A stretch of DNA of 64,000 bases from Rebecca billardiae RCC1528. Its lineage: Eukaryota > Haptophyta. Made by a program: the position numbers and the translations under genes. Positions 39,645-49,565 of the stretch are shown one piece after another (within the stretch, counting starts at the first letter, position 1; each line of letters begins with the position of its first letter). Location: positions 1,364,001 to 1,428,000 of the forward strand of contig OZ251223.1 in the NCBI GenBank assembly GCA_965240325.2, given 5' to 3'. Below the pieces are notes generated by a model. It made no database searches. It saw nothing but the letters and a program-made list of their open reading frames with translations, and had not been told where the DNA came from.

Positions 39645-42600
39645 ATGCAGGTGACGACGGCGATCGCCGACGTGCTGCCGCCCAAGTACCACGAGGCCTT
39701 CGGGCACCAGACGCTCAACCGGCTTCAGTCGGCGCTTGCAGCCGAGACGCTCGAGAGCGATCAGCATCTCGTCGTGTCTGCGCCGACCGCGTCCGGCAAG
39801 ACCGGCGTCTTTGAGCTCACGCTGCTTCGCATGCTCGAGACCGAGGCCTCGGGCAAGGCGCTGTACCTCGCTCCTCTCAAGTCGCTTGTGAGCGAGCGCG
39901 CCAGCGACTGGAAGACGCGGTACTCTGCGCTCGGCGTCGCTGTCGAGGAGCTGACGAGCGACACAGATCCGGATGATGGCACTGCCGAGCTGGCGTACGT
40001 CACGGTCGAGCGCCTGCAGGCCGCGAGGCTGATTGTGGCCACAAGCGAGAAGTGGGACTCGTGGTCGAGGCTGCACCGTGGGACGCAATCGGTGATCGGC
40101 CACGTCGCACTCCTCGGCATTGACGAGGTGCACATGCTCGGAGACACGCGCGGCCCCACCATCGAGGCCGTGGTCGCGCGCATGCGCACGATCGCGCGCG
40201 CGCCTGAGGTCGCGCAGCTGCCGCTCTCGCGCCTGCGCATCGTCGCGCTGTCGGCGACCATCCCGAACACCGATACGCTCGGACGCTGGCTCGGCGACGG
40301 CACGGCGCTGCGCACGTTTGGCGCCGAGTATCGCCCGACGCCGCTCAGCGTGACCGTGCACGGCTACCGCTGCACGGTGCCTGCGCGCTTCGACGAGAAC
40401 ATGCTGCTGCCCGCGCTCCCGGGCGTGCTGCGTGAACACTCGGGCGGACGCCCTGCGCTCGTATTCTGCGCCTCTCGCAAGCTCACCGCGCGCGTCGCGG
40501 ACGACCTGGCCAAGGCGCGCGCGTACTCGCCGACAGACGACGCGGTGGCTGTCGCTTCGAGCGGCGAGGTGAGCGCGCGCCTGGCCGCGCTGTTGCGCGC
40601 CGGCGTAGCGTATCACGAGGCGAACATGCCCGCGTCCGATCGGCGCGCAGTCGAGCAGCTCTTCGCGCGTGGCGGGCTCCGCGTGCTCTGCGCGACGAGC
40701 GGCCTCGCCCTCGGCGTCAACCTGCCGGCCCACCTAGTCGTGATCCTGGGCACTTCGAGGTACTCTGGCGCGGGCGTGGGCTTTGTCGACCTGAGTGCAG
40801 CCGAAGTGCTGCAGATGGCGGGCCGTGCTGGACGGCCGCAGTTCGACGAGGAGGGCAAGTGCGTGGTGATGACGTCCGAGAGCTCCTCCGCGCGGTACGA
40901 GAACCTGCTCAACGGCCTACTGCCCGTCTGCTCGCAGCTGCACACCAAGCTCGTCGAGCACCTCAACGCCGAGGCGACGACCGCGTCGTACATGCGCGAC
41001 GTGTCCGTCGCGCTCTCGTTCGTCAAGGACACGTTTTTGTACCAGTGCGCGCTCGATCCGGAGCTGCGCCACCGGTACGGGCTGGCGCGCGACATGCCGG
41101 CGGCGGAGGTGGACGCGCAGGTCGAGCGGCTGTGCCGCACGCAGCTCGAGCGCCTCGCCATGGGCGGCATGATCGCGCACTCGCCCGAAGGCGAGGTCGA
41201 GGCGCGCGCGGCGGGACGCATCATGGCGCGGCACTCGGTGCGCTTCCCGTCGATGGTCTGCCTCGCGCGCGCCGACGGCGCCGACGGCGCGGCGGCGGGC
41301 GATGCGACGAGCGTCGCCGCCGGCGCGAGCGTGCCCGCGCTCCTGCGCGCGCTCGCGCAGTGCGCAGAGCTCCACGACCCGCTCCGCCGCGACGAGAAGA
41401 CCAAGCTGTTCGAGCTGCACCAGGCGGTGCGCTTTGCTGACGTCGACGCAAAGGGGCGGCCGACCAAGGTGGGCAGCGTGCAGCTCAAGACGTGCTTGCT
41501 GCTCCAGGCGCGGTGCGGCGCGCTTCATGTCGACAGCGCGTTCAGCACGGCGGTCTCGCGCGTGGCGAGCGAGAGCCTGCGCCTGCTGCGCGCCGTCGCC
41601 GCCCTGGGCGCCGAGCGCAAGGACGCCCGCACGTGCGTGCACGCGCACTTGCTCGCGCGGTGCGTGAGCCGCGCGGCGGGCTGGGGCGACGAGCCAAGCA
41701 AGACGCTCACGCAGCTCGCCGGCATCGGGCAGGTGCTCGCCGACAGGCTCGTCGCTGCGGGCGTTTCTGGCTTCGGCGACATCCTGCGCGCGCGCGCCCC
41801 GCAGCTCGACGCGGCGTGCTTCAAGCGCGCCCCGTTCGGCGAGGAGCTGCAGCGCGTCGTGCGGCGCATTCCGCGCGCCGAGCTGACCGTCTCGCAGACG
41901 TCGCACGGCGATGGCGCCGCCGCCGGCAGTGGCGGCAGCGGCGCGCTCGAGGTGCGCATCGGTGTGTCGTGCATCGGCGACCTCGAGCTCGGCGCGGGCG
42001 CGGCTCGCGAGGACACGCGCTTTGTGCTCGTCGTGGGCACGGAGGACAACACGCTTCTGCTGCAGCAGAGTTTCAAGATCAGCCGCGCGGGCGAGCAGCT
42101 CTCGTGGCGTGTCGATGGCGGCGTGCTGCGGCGTGCGCCCGCGCCCGTCACGCTGCGCGTCCGCCTGATGCACGACCACTACGTCGGGGCGGATATCGAG
42201 GCGACGGTGCGCGTTGGACCCGGCCTGTGCGACTTTGAGGAGTCCCTCCGCGAGGTCACCGTGCCGCTGCATCTGGCTGCGTGCCCCAAGCCGGAGTCCA
42301 AGCCGCCTCCAAGCAACCCAGGTGGCAGGGCGGCGAGCGGCGCCGGCCAACGCGCCAGCGCACCCGCTGCATCCAACGCAAAGCGCATCACTGCTCGTGT
42401 GGTGCCACCGCCGCAGACCGCCGCCGACACGATGCGAGCTGCGGTGGGTGGGCGCGCGCAGGCCGTGCCCCGCGCCTCGCCGGCGGCGAGCGCGGCAACA
42501 GGGCGTGCCGGGTCCGCGCCCGTGGCTTGCGCCTCGGCCGCAGCCGCCTCAGCAACCGCCGCCGCGTCAGCGCAGCCGGCTGCAGCAGGCTGCGCGGCGC

Positions 42601-43811
42601 CGGCGGCTGTCCGCGCGCCGAGCCTGCCAGCGCAGGCCGCGACCAGCCTGCCGGTCGCACGCGAGCCCGCGCCGTACGGGCGGCCGCCGCATTGCCCAAG
42701 CCGGGCTGACGCCATGGACGTCAGCGTGCGCTCCGCCATCGCTCCACCAGCGCCCGCAGTCGTCGTCGGCGGCGGCGGTGGCGCGCCCGGAGACCTCGAC
42801 CCAGCACTCGACGCGCTCTTCGAGCAGTTTGCGCACCACGGCGACGGAGCGGCCAAGGCCGACGCGAGCGCCCGCGGTCGCGTGTCTCAGGCGCGCGCCG
42901 ATCGCGTCCCGCCCGCCGGCACGGCTCCGTCACCAGGCTCGGCCGCCTTTGAGACGACGCCATCGCCGCCACTCGCCAAGAAGCCCCGCGCCTCTCGCGC
43001 GCTCTCCCCTCCGCGCGCGCAGCTCGGCCCGCGCCGGCTGGTCGGGCTGGCGCCCGAGGCGACATTCGAGGGGTCCGCCGACGATCTGCTCAAGCAGCTG
43101 CGCTCTGCCGTCAGCAGCGCGAGCGACACGGAAGCCCCCGGGGTGCTCCGTCCTCAGCCGACCGCCTCAGCCACCGCGTGGCTCCCTGAGTGCGCCATCG
43201 CGCCCGCTTCGCGCGGGCCGCCGCCGATGCTGTCTGCGCCTCATCCGCTCTCACGCGTGGTGTCGCCTTGGAACGAGGGGTTCGACGGGTCCCATGCCGC
43301 CCTGTCCCTCGCTGCGTCCAGCTTTCCGACGTTTGCGCCACCCGGCGGCGGCAGCTTCGCCGAGCTCGACGCCGACTGGCGCGCCAACGGGCGTGCTGAG
43401 CAGACCACCAGCGCGTGGGCTCCGGGCCGCTCGATCTCACACGGGGTGCTCGCGTCCTCGAACTTGGCTCGTGCGGTCGGCAGCACCACCGCGCTCGCGA
43501 CAGAGCGCCACCGGCGGCCTTGTGAGGACGTGCTCGAGCCATCAAGCCTCCACGCCCCAGCTGAGCAGCAGCAGCGCGCACGCGCGCCACGATTCGGCTG
43601 CGGCCGCCTCGACGACTCCATCGCCCGTGCGAGCTGCAATGCACCGACCCAGCTGCCATGGCCCAAACTCTGCGCGGGCAGCACCGCGCCATCGTCGGGT
43701 GCACTCGGCGATGGCTGCACTTCCAGCGGAGTCATTTCCAACGGCCAGCCCGCCACCGCCCCGGCACAGCTGCGTCCTCGCGGAGCTGCCACGCCCATCC
43801 ACCGCCTGTGA
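39645..43811 (+). CDS. HFM1: MER3/HFM1-type meiotic DNA helicase
   Basis: 1388 residues. A superfamily-2 Ski2-like helicase core has Walker A APTASGKT (46-53), DEVH (160-163), VALSATIPN, ALVFCASRK, LCATSGLALGVNLPAHLVVI and QMAGRAGRP (~390-398). The EKWDSWSRL, DEVHMLGDTRGPT and SATIPN details match HFM1/MER3 more closely than HELQ or POLQ. A winged-helix and Sec63-like region follows, with a helix-hairpin-helix (LAGIGQVLADRLVAAGVSGF, ~690). After residue ~890 comes a ~500-residue Pro/Ala/Ser-rich tail without recognised domains, longer than usual. MER3/HFM1 unwinds recombination intermediates to promote class I meiotic crossovers, so this gene implies a sexual cycle. It is a single exon, unusual for so long a gene beside intron-bearing neighbours. 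Confidence 0.87.
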   Translation: MQVTTAIADVLPPKYHEAFGHQTLNRLQSALAAETLESDQHLVVSAPTASGKTGVFELTLLRMLETEASGKALYLAPLKSLVSERASDWKTRYSALGVAVEELTSDTDPDDGTAELAYVTVERLQAARLIVATSEKWDSWSRLHRGTQSVIGHVALLGIDEVHMLGDTRGPTIEAVVARMRTIARAPEVAQLPLSRLRIVALSATIPNTDTLGRWLGDGTALRTFGAEYRPTPLSVTVHGYRCTVPARFDENMLLPALPGVLREHSGGRPALVFCASRKLTARVADDLAKARAYSPTDDAVAVASSGEVSARLAALLRAGVAYHEANMPASDRRAVEQLFARGGLRVLCATSGLALGVNLPAHLVVILGTSRYSGAGVGFVDLSAAEVLQMAGRAGRPQFDEEGKCVVMTSESSSARYENLLNGLLPVCSQLHTKLVEHLNAEATTASYMRDVSVALSFVKDTFLYQCALDPELRHRYGLARDMPAAEVDAQVERLCRTQLERLAMGGMIAHSPEGEVEARAAGRIMARHSVRFPSMVCLARADGADGAAAGDATSVAAGASVPALLRALAQCAELHDPLRRDEKTKLFELHQAVRFADVDAKGRPTKVGSVQLKTCLLLQARCGALHVDSAFSTAVSRVASESLRLLRAVAALGAERKDARTCVHAHLLARCVSRAAGWGDEPSKTLTQLAGIGQVLADRLVAAGVSGFGDILRARAPQLDAACFKRAPFGEELQRVVRRIPRAELTVSQTSHGDGAAAGSGGSGALEVRIGVSCIGDLELGAGAAREDTRFVLVVGTEDNTLLLQQSFKISRAGEQLSWRVDGGVLRRAPAPVTLRVRLMHDHYVGADIEATVRVGPGLCDFEESLREVTVPLHLAACPKPESKPPPSNPGGRAASGAGQRASAPAASNAKRITARVVPPPQTAADTMRAAVGGRAQAVPRASPAASAATGRAGSAPVACASAAAASATAAASAQPAAAGCAAPAAVRAPSLPAQAATSLPVAREPAPYGRPPHCPSRADAMDVSVRSAIAPPAPAVVVGGGGGAPGDLDPALDALFEQFAHHGDGAAKADASARGRVSQARADRVPPAGTAPSPGSAAFETTPSPPLAKKPRASRALSPPRAQLGPRRLVGLAPEATFEGSADDLLKQLRSAVSSASDTEAPGVLRPQPTASATAWLPECAIAPASRGPPPMLSAPHPLSRVVSPWNEGFDGSHAALSLAASSFPTFAPPGGGSFAELDADWRANGRAEQTTSAWAPGRSISHGVLASSNLARAVGSTTALATERHRRPCEDVLEPSSLHAPAEQQQRARAPRFGCGRLDDSIARASCNAPTQLPWPKLCAGSTAPSSGALGDGCTSSGVISNGQPATAPAQLRPRGAATPIHRL

Positions 43812-44232
43812 GGCGAGAGTGCTGCTCTCATCTCGGCCGAAGGCGCCGACGCCTCTCCTCTCACAGTGCATTGTGCTCTCGTTCCAACTCTCTGCCAACG
43901 ACGGGATGCCGAAGGACGTCCGCTGTCGCTCGGTTTGCTTGTCTCTCTTGCCTGGCCATCCGGCCTGCATCACGGTCCGATCTTCCGCGAGGTTGCCGGC
44001 CGCCATCGTCGTAGTTGATGATGCAATCAAAGGAATAAAGACCCTTTATTCCTTTGATGCAATTGCCAATTTCTGCGCGTCGGCCGTCGGATCGACTTTA
44101 ATATTCGCTGCTCAGCATGGCCGCGCCCGAAAAAAATTGCGGCCACGCGGCGGGAAGGTGCGACAGCACACGCTTCCCGGAGCGCGAGAAGGCGAGTAAT
44201 TGCGTCCGCGGCTGGCATCAACTCCGCCTACG
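43812..44232. other. Intergenic with a perfect hairpin
   Basis: The 3' flank of the helicase gene and 5' flank of sulfotransferase paralogue 3. The only structure seen is the hairpin at 44027-44057. Confidence 0.5.
44027..44057. repeat. Perfect 14-bp inverted repeat with 3-nt loop
   Basis: TCAAAGGAATAAAG-ACC-CTTTATTCCTTTGA, with no mismatch, about 175 bp upstream of the sulfotransferase ATG and 215 bp after the helicase stop. It is flanked by a direct repeat of GATGCAAT (44020 and 44056). Confidence 0.95.
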
Positions 44233-45384
44233 ATGGCATCGCCCAGAGTGACAACGCCTGTCCACGCTATCGTGCTGCTTAGCTGTGTCTGCTGGGCTGA
44301 GCCTGACGTCCTCATCTTTGGCTCGCACCACAAGACTGGCACGGCCTTGATGCGACAAATGATTCATCAGATGAGGCCGGGCGCCCTCGGCCGGCTGATC
44401 AACGTAACCTGGAAGGTCATCCCAGCCACGAAGTCCAAGCAAAAGGATTTGCCGCCGACGATAAATGCAACCCGTCGCTCGCGCCTGAAGGACGACCCAT
44501 ATGCGCCCGATGTGACTGTCTTCTCAAAGTCCGGCCTCACGCCCTTCCAGACGCCGACGCCATCGGAAGTGCGCCCGTGCGTGGTGCACATGACGCGAGA
44601 CCCGATCGAGCAGGTCGTCTCCGCGTACTTATACCACCAGCGGCTCGGTGCGGCGAACCTGGCACGGGCTGCCAGCGCGGGCGTCGCGGTCGAAGACTAC
44701 AAGCGGACCACAGGCAAAGGTCTAATGGAGGGCTGGATGCACAAGACGGCGTGGCGGGCCCCATGTGCCGCCTGGCCACTGGGCACTGCGGATGCAGCAG
44801 CGGGCGCCGTGAGTGGCGACGCGAGTGCACAGCGGGTCCACATCTCGCTCTTTGAGATGAACGAGCGCGCGATTCGATTCGGAGGCCACGAGGCGGGCGT
44901 CCTGTGCGAGCTCGAGAGGTGGCCCATGTATGACTCAGTGCGCGAGATGGCGGCGACGGCTCTGTCGTTGCGCGCGTACGAGCGCGCTGTCGATGTCGAC
45001 ATCGGCGAGTGGCCGGTGGACGCGGGCGCCATCGCGGCACGGGTCGCGCGCGTCTGCGCCGCGCCGGGGAGCCAGCTGGTGGAGTTCTTCAACGCTACCG
45101 TCCAGCAAGCCACGGACAACGGGCTCTTCAACGCAACGAGCGGACTCCATGTGAACTCGCAGCACTTGCTTTCGTCGCGGCTGGCCAGGTTCCTGCGCGC
45201 GGGCGATCTGTCGGTGGTGGCGCAGCGGCTGCCGGCGGAGAACGCGCGCGCGCTCGAGCAGGTCTACGTGGACTTCATGCAGATCGCGAAGTGCTTCTAC
45301 GAGGTGCGCACGCCTCTCAACTTGCGGCAGCAACATGCGCACACGCCAGCGAGCCTGCAACCGCCACAGTATTGTAACTTGTAG
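44233..45384 (+). CDS. Secreted/Golgi sulfotransferase-like protein, paralogue 3
   Basis: 383 residues with a signal peptide (VHAIVLLSCVCWAEPD) followed by DVLIFGSHHKTGTALMRQ (PAPS 5'-phosphosulfate loop) and MTRDPIEQVVSAYLYHQ (3'-phosphate motif). It aligns over its whole length with the gene at 14938, with only a few short indels. Both end near VYVDFMQIAKCFYEVRTPLN, but the last residues differ. This copy has a 10-residue insertion around PCAAWPLGTADAAAG that the other lacks. The reading frame is intact, so both copies look functional. Probable role: sulfation of a secreted glycan or protein. The acceptor is unknown. Confidence 0.82.
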   Translation: MASPRVTTPVHAIVLLSCVCWAEPDVLIFGSHHKTGTALMRQMIHQMRPGALGRLINVTWKVIPATKSKQKDLPPTINATRRSRLKDDPYAPDVTVFSKSGLTPFQTPTPSEVRPCVVHMTRDPIEQVVSAYLYHQRLGAANLARAASAGVAVEDYKRTTGKGLMEGWMHKTAWRAPCAAWPLGTADAAAGAVSGDASAQRVHISLFEMNERAIRFGGHEAGVLCELERWPMYDSVREMAATALSLRAYERAVDVDIGEWPVDAGAIAARVARVCAAPGSQLVEFFNATVQQATDNGLFNATSGLHVNSQHLLSSRLARFLRAGDLSVVAQRLPAENARALEQVYVDFMQIAKCFYEVRTPLNLRQQHAHTPASLQPPQYCNL

Positions 45385-45560
45385 TGACTCGGGCCGCTCC
45401 CGCCGGCTCTTAGATCCGTTCGACCAATGATGGTTCGACGACGAGTACTGTAGCATACTAGATTTACGTAGTAGTTATTTAGTATGCGAAGTTGGTTTCA
45501 TCCGTTACTACATGAAGCAGGACTAACCGATGCCGACAGTCCGACACAGTGTACAGCAGC

Positions 45561-46667
45561 ATGGCTGCCCGACCAGCTGTTGCGCCGGGCCGCAGCATCG
45601 CCGCCGTACCTGCGGTCGCGCCCGGCCGCAAGCCTGGCAAGCCCAAGACGCCGGCGGGTGTCCGGGACGCGACATGGGCGGCCTCAGAGGAAGAGATTCA
45701 GCGCGCGCGTCGCATGGCCTCGAATGCCCGCTTCGAGCGGCTGCACAAAATGCAGCGAAACAAGCGGAGCGTGCTCTTCAACGAGCTGCTCTCGTACACT
45801 GGGCCTATGATCGACGCTGTGCTGAAGGGCGAAGAGGTACAGCTCCTCAGCGAGCTCGCAGTGCTGCCCTGGGACCCGTTGCGTGACGACCCTGGACGCG
45901 AAAAGCGGCCGCCACCGAGCTACCTGCGGCCAGACAGGCCGGCAGTCGACCGGCCCGCCGAGGGGGACGCATTTTGGGCCGCCATCGAGGCGGGCCTCGC
46001 TCTGAACGACGGCGACGTGGAGGACGAGGAGGAGATTGACGAGCTCGTGCTCGACCCGGCCCGCACGTACGACGTGGCTCCCGACGTCGTCGAGGACAAC
46101 ATGATCCTGACGCACAACTACGTGCACGTGTATCTGAATCATGCGCGCGGCGTATCGCAGGCAAAGCTGCTGACAGTGTTTGCGGCGTCGGAGCGGCTGA
46201 GCGTGCTTGACCTCTCGGGGTGTGCACAGGCCTCGGACGAGGTGATGCGAACGATAGGGAGCACGAGCGCGAGCCTCGAGAGGGCCAGTCTGCGTGGCCT
46301 GCCGCTCGTGAGCGACGAGGGCATCCAGGCCCTCTGCGCCGGATGCGCCCAGCTCGAGGAGCTCGCGCTCGACGGCTGCACGCGGCTCACCGACGAAGCC
46401 GTGCTGAGTGTGCTCTCGGCATGCCGCAGTCTGCAGATGCTGTCAGCGCGCGACGTCGCTGGGCTGACTGACCGAGCACTCGAACACGTCGCGGAGCGGC
46501 GGGGTGCGCTGAGGCAGCTGGACGTTCGCGCGTGCCCGCGCCTCACTCCCGGCGGGGTGCAGCAGCTGCACGAGTCGTGCCTCTCGCTGCAGATCGAGAG
46601 TTCCGTCGCACCTGACGAGGTGTGGCCCGCGTTTGCAGGGCCGCAGGCTTGGTACGTCACTATGTGA
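45561..46667 (+). CDS. Leucine-rich-repeat (AMN1/F-box LRR-like) protein
   Basis: 368 residues from the ATG at 45561, since the in-frame GTG at 45549 is not a standard start. The N-terminal 200 residues are charged and helical with no recognised domain (an RARRMASNARFERLHKMQRN helix and an acidic DVEDEEEIDE stretch). The C-terminal ~170 residues are cysteine-containing leucine-rich repeats: LSVLDLSGCAQASDEVMRTI, LERASLRGLPLVSDEGIQAL, LEELALDGCTRLTDEAVLSV, LQMLSARDVAGLTDRALEHV and LRQLDVRACPRLTPGGVQQL. These match the repeats of AMN1 and F-box/LRR substrate receptors, which bind partner proteins. No F-box is visible, so a ubiquitin-ligase role is not shown. Confidence 0.85.
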   Translation: MAARPAVAPGRSIAAVPAVAPGRKPGKPKTPAGVRDATWAASEEEIQRARRMASNARFERLHKMQRNKRSVLFNELLSYTGPMIDAVLKGEEVQLLSELAVLPWDPLRDDPGREKRPPPSYLRPDRPAVDRPAEGDAFWAAIEAGLALNDGDVEDEEEIDELVLDPARTYDVAPDVVEDNMILTHNYVHVYLNHARGVSQAKLLTVFAASERLSVLDLSGCAQASDEVMRTIGSTSASLERASLRGLPLVSDEGIQALCAGCAQLEELALDGCTRLTDEAVLSVLSACRSLQMLSARDVAGLTDRALEHVAERRGALRQLDVRACPRLTPGGVQQLHESCLSLQIESSVAPDEVWPAFAGPQAWYVTM

Positions 46668-47471
46668 TGCGCCTTGGACACCATCACCGGCAGTCATCAC
46701 TGGCAATCCGGTCGCGGGCGCGCGCATTAATATAGCGCCGTATTGATAAATTTAATTAATTACATCGCGGCAATCTTTCCGCCGCCGCGTATTTATATAG
46801 CTGCCGTAAATATTATATTGAGGATGATGACGCGAATTTAAGTTTTAGACTACGTCTTATAGTTATTCAGTTATTGAACAAACGAACTTCGAAGGCCCGT
46901 TCCGAAGGGCTAAATAAGCAGCCGATGATATGCCGAATATGCCGAGCCCGACTGCCGATGGCATCGCGGCCGTCGCGGCCGGTGTCTGGTGACGGGTGAG
47001 CCTGAGGGCTGAGGCCTGAGCCTGAGTGAGGCGCCGTCGTGGACGTGGTCTGTCGTGGAGATCGAACGCGTCATCGCGGCGTTGGCGTGACGACTGACGG
47101 CGTAAGCCGACGCCGACCGGACAGTTTTATTTTAAAATCTGAAACAGTAGTAGAGTAGTAGTAACTAGTAAGTAGACCGATCGATCGGGCTCAGACAGAG
47201 TAGCTATATATATATATATATATATATACGTTTCAATTAACATTGATCCAGCAATAAACACGTCTCCGCTATGTGGGCCTACGGCCATGCGCACAGCCTA
47301 GTCGTAAATACTGGCGCCATTGCCATTATTCGGTCCCATTCCAGGCATTGGCCTTGGGCCGCATTGGAAATGCAGATAGTTACGCAAGAGGCGGGAGCAG
47401 GGGAGTGCTTAGAGTGAGCGGAGGCGGGTCCCACGTCGGCATACCGCCCTCAGGCCGCAGTGCCGAGGCTG
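46668..47471. other. Intergenic, no gene seen
   Basis: Relatively AT-rich for this window (46735-46830, with TAATTTAATTAATT-like runs), then a (TA)n tract at 47205-47228. No RNA gene or ORF is supported. Confidence 0.5.
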
Positions 47472-49342
47472 TCACGAGAGCGAGTGCCCCTCCTCGACGT
47501 GAAGAACGCGCTTGGGCAGCCGGCCGGTCAGCCGGTTGATTGCGATGATCCACGCGAACGTGGCCGCGGCGTACATGAGACCAACGACGCCCGCGCCGCG
47601 GAGGATCTCGCCGCCGCACGAGATGATGACGAGTTGCTGCAGCAGCGCGGCACCGGACTTGCCGAAGCGGCCGCCCAGCACGTCGATCGCCGCTTGCGCA
47701 CGGCCGCGGATCTCGTCCGGCACAGGCAGGTAGGCCATGTTCTTAGTCCTGCGAGCAGCCAGCAGCACAGCAGCGCGCGGCACGGGCAGCGCGCGCGCGC
47801 GCGGCGGAGCCGCGGCAGGGTCGGGGTGAGCGGGTGCGGCGGGCCAGCGCACCGACCGCTCGCCACGCAAGGCGCGGGCCGCGTCGCGCGCGCGCACGGG
47901 TCGACAAGCGTGAACTTGAGCGCCTTGCTCGCGAGGTTGTGCACGGTGCCGGCGATGACGGCGACGCGCGCGCAGCTGCCCGCGACGGCGTCGGTTGAGA
48001 GCGCGATCCCAAAGAGCGGAAGCGCGAGCGCGGCCATCACGATGGGCGGCGTGAGCGCGCCTACCCGCCAGCCGCCCACGCGCAGCAGCGTCGGCGCGCA
48101 CATCGACGAGAGCCACACCGACAGCCCGAGGAACGTCGAGAACCAGCCGAGGAACTTCTGGTAGCTTCCGCGCGTCGGGTAGCAGTTGCTCAGCAGCGTC
48201 TTCCACGTCACCTCGGTGAAGTTCATGCACAGGCCGTAGCACACGACGATGAGCGCGACGCAGACGAGGTACGAGTCGGAGCCGACGATGCGGAGCGAGC
48301 GCACCAGCCCCGGCTTCGCGCCCTTGCGCTTCTTCACCGCGCCGATCACGACGGTGTCGTCGGCGTGCAGCCGCTCGTACCGAGCGAGCGCGCGCGACGT
48401 GTGCAGCGCAGAGCGGTGCAGCGCGATCATCATCGCGCCCGAGAGGGTGACGAGGAGGGTGACCACCTTGAGCGCCACCTCGAACCTGCCGCGCGACAGC
48501 CGGTCCGAGAGCACGAGCGCCTGCCCCGCCAGCGTCGGCGCGATCCACGTGTACCGCGAGAGCAGCGGGTAGAACTCGCCCGCCTGCCGCAGCGTCACGA
48601 CCTGGTTGCAGAACTGCCAGAAGAGGATCGAGACGCCGACGTTGCCGTACAGCTCGCAGAAGATGTAGTAGAGGGCGAAGGTCCAGTGCCGCGCGAGCTC
48701 GCGCAGGCTGAGCAGCCCGTCCGCGCTGCCCAGGCTGCCGAATAATGAGGGCAGCACCGGCAGCTCCTCCGCGTGCAGCACGTGCCGCAGCGGGTACAGA
48801 ATCAGCCCAAACACGAGGAAGAAGAGAAGGAACGGCAGCACCGTGGCGATGTACGCGTCGGTGCGCGGCCGCCCGTCGTCCGCCGTGCGCGGCAGTCGCG
48901 TGTGCATCGACAGGAACAGCATCGACGTCGGGAGGACGCCGTACACCTTGACGAACGTGATCGCCTCCGCGCCGCACGCGTCGACGATGATGGTGTCCTT
49001 TGTGCTCTGCAGCAGCTGGTAGGAGAAGAGGGCGAAGAAGAGCATCCCCGCGAGGGAGACGAAGAGGCGCCGGTCCAACGCCTTCACCACCTCCGCGCGC
49101 GGGCCCGTTGGCACCTGCTGCTCGCCCTTGGCCGCCGGCCGCGCCGCTCGCCGGTCTGGCCGCAGGGCGCGCGGCACGTCTGCTACGGTCGTCGCGCCGC
49201 CACGAGCACGCAGCAGCGCCGCGTCGAGCCGCGGGCGCGGGCGGTGCTCGCCTATACTCACGGTGATCGTGACCAGCAACGCCGTGAGGAGTAAACGCAT
49301 CCTCGAGAACCGGCCCCGAGGGGAATTGACAGGGGTCGTCAT
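47472..49342 (-). CDS. Plastid/bacterial-type ATP/ADP translocase (NTT family), two exons
   Basis: Exon 1 runs 49342-47898 and exon 2 47748-47472, around a 149-nt GT-AG intron (donor GTGCGCGCG). Together they give 573 residues. The junction restores the motif TLVDP-TKNMAYLPVPDEIRG, typical of NTT carriers and broken without splicing. The core shows SYQLLQSTKDTIIVDACGAE near the first helix, then about 11-12 hydrophobic helices, and AAIDVLGGRFGKSGAALLQQ near the C-terminus. NTTs exchange ATP for ADP across plastid envelopes. The leader has a hydrophobic core (MRLLLTALLVTITVSIGEHR) followed by a basic stretch, as in the bipartite signals of complex plastids. The ATG at 49342 is used, with 49300 as an alternative that exposes the signal peptide directly. 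Confidence 0.9.
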
Positions 49343-49565
49343 TGCGCGCGGCGATTGCGATCCCGTGGACGCCGCCACGCACGCGCTGCGCTCGCCACCT
49401 CGCTTTGAACGCGACGAGTTTCGCCTTTCACGGTCTTTGACCAAACGACGAAGCTGAAAGCGCAGCCGGCTGGTCAGGGGCTCCCGAGCTGCTCATTCAT
49501 TGGCTGTCCTGACCACGATGGCGTCGCTCATCCGGCTGCTCTGCAGCTAAAATGGCGGGGCAGGG

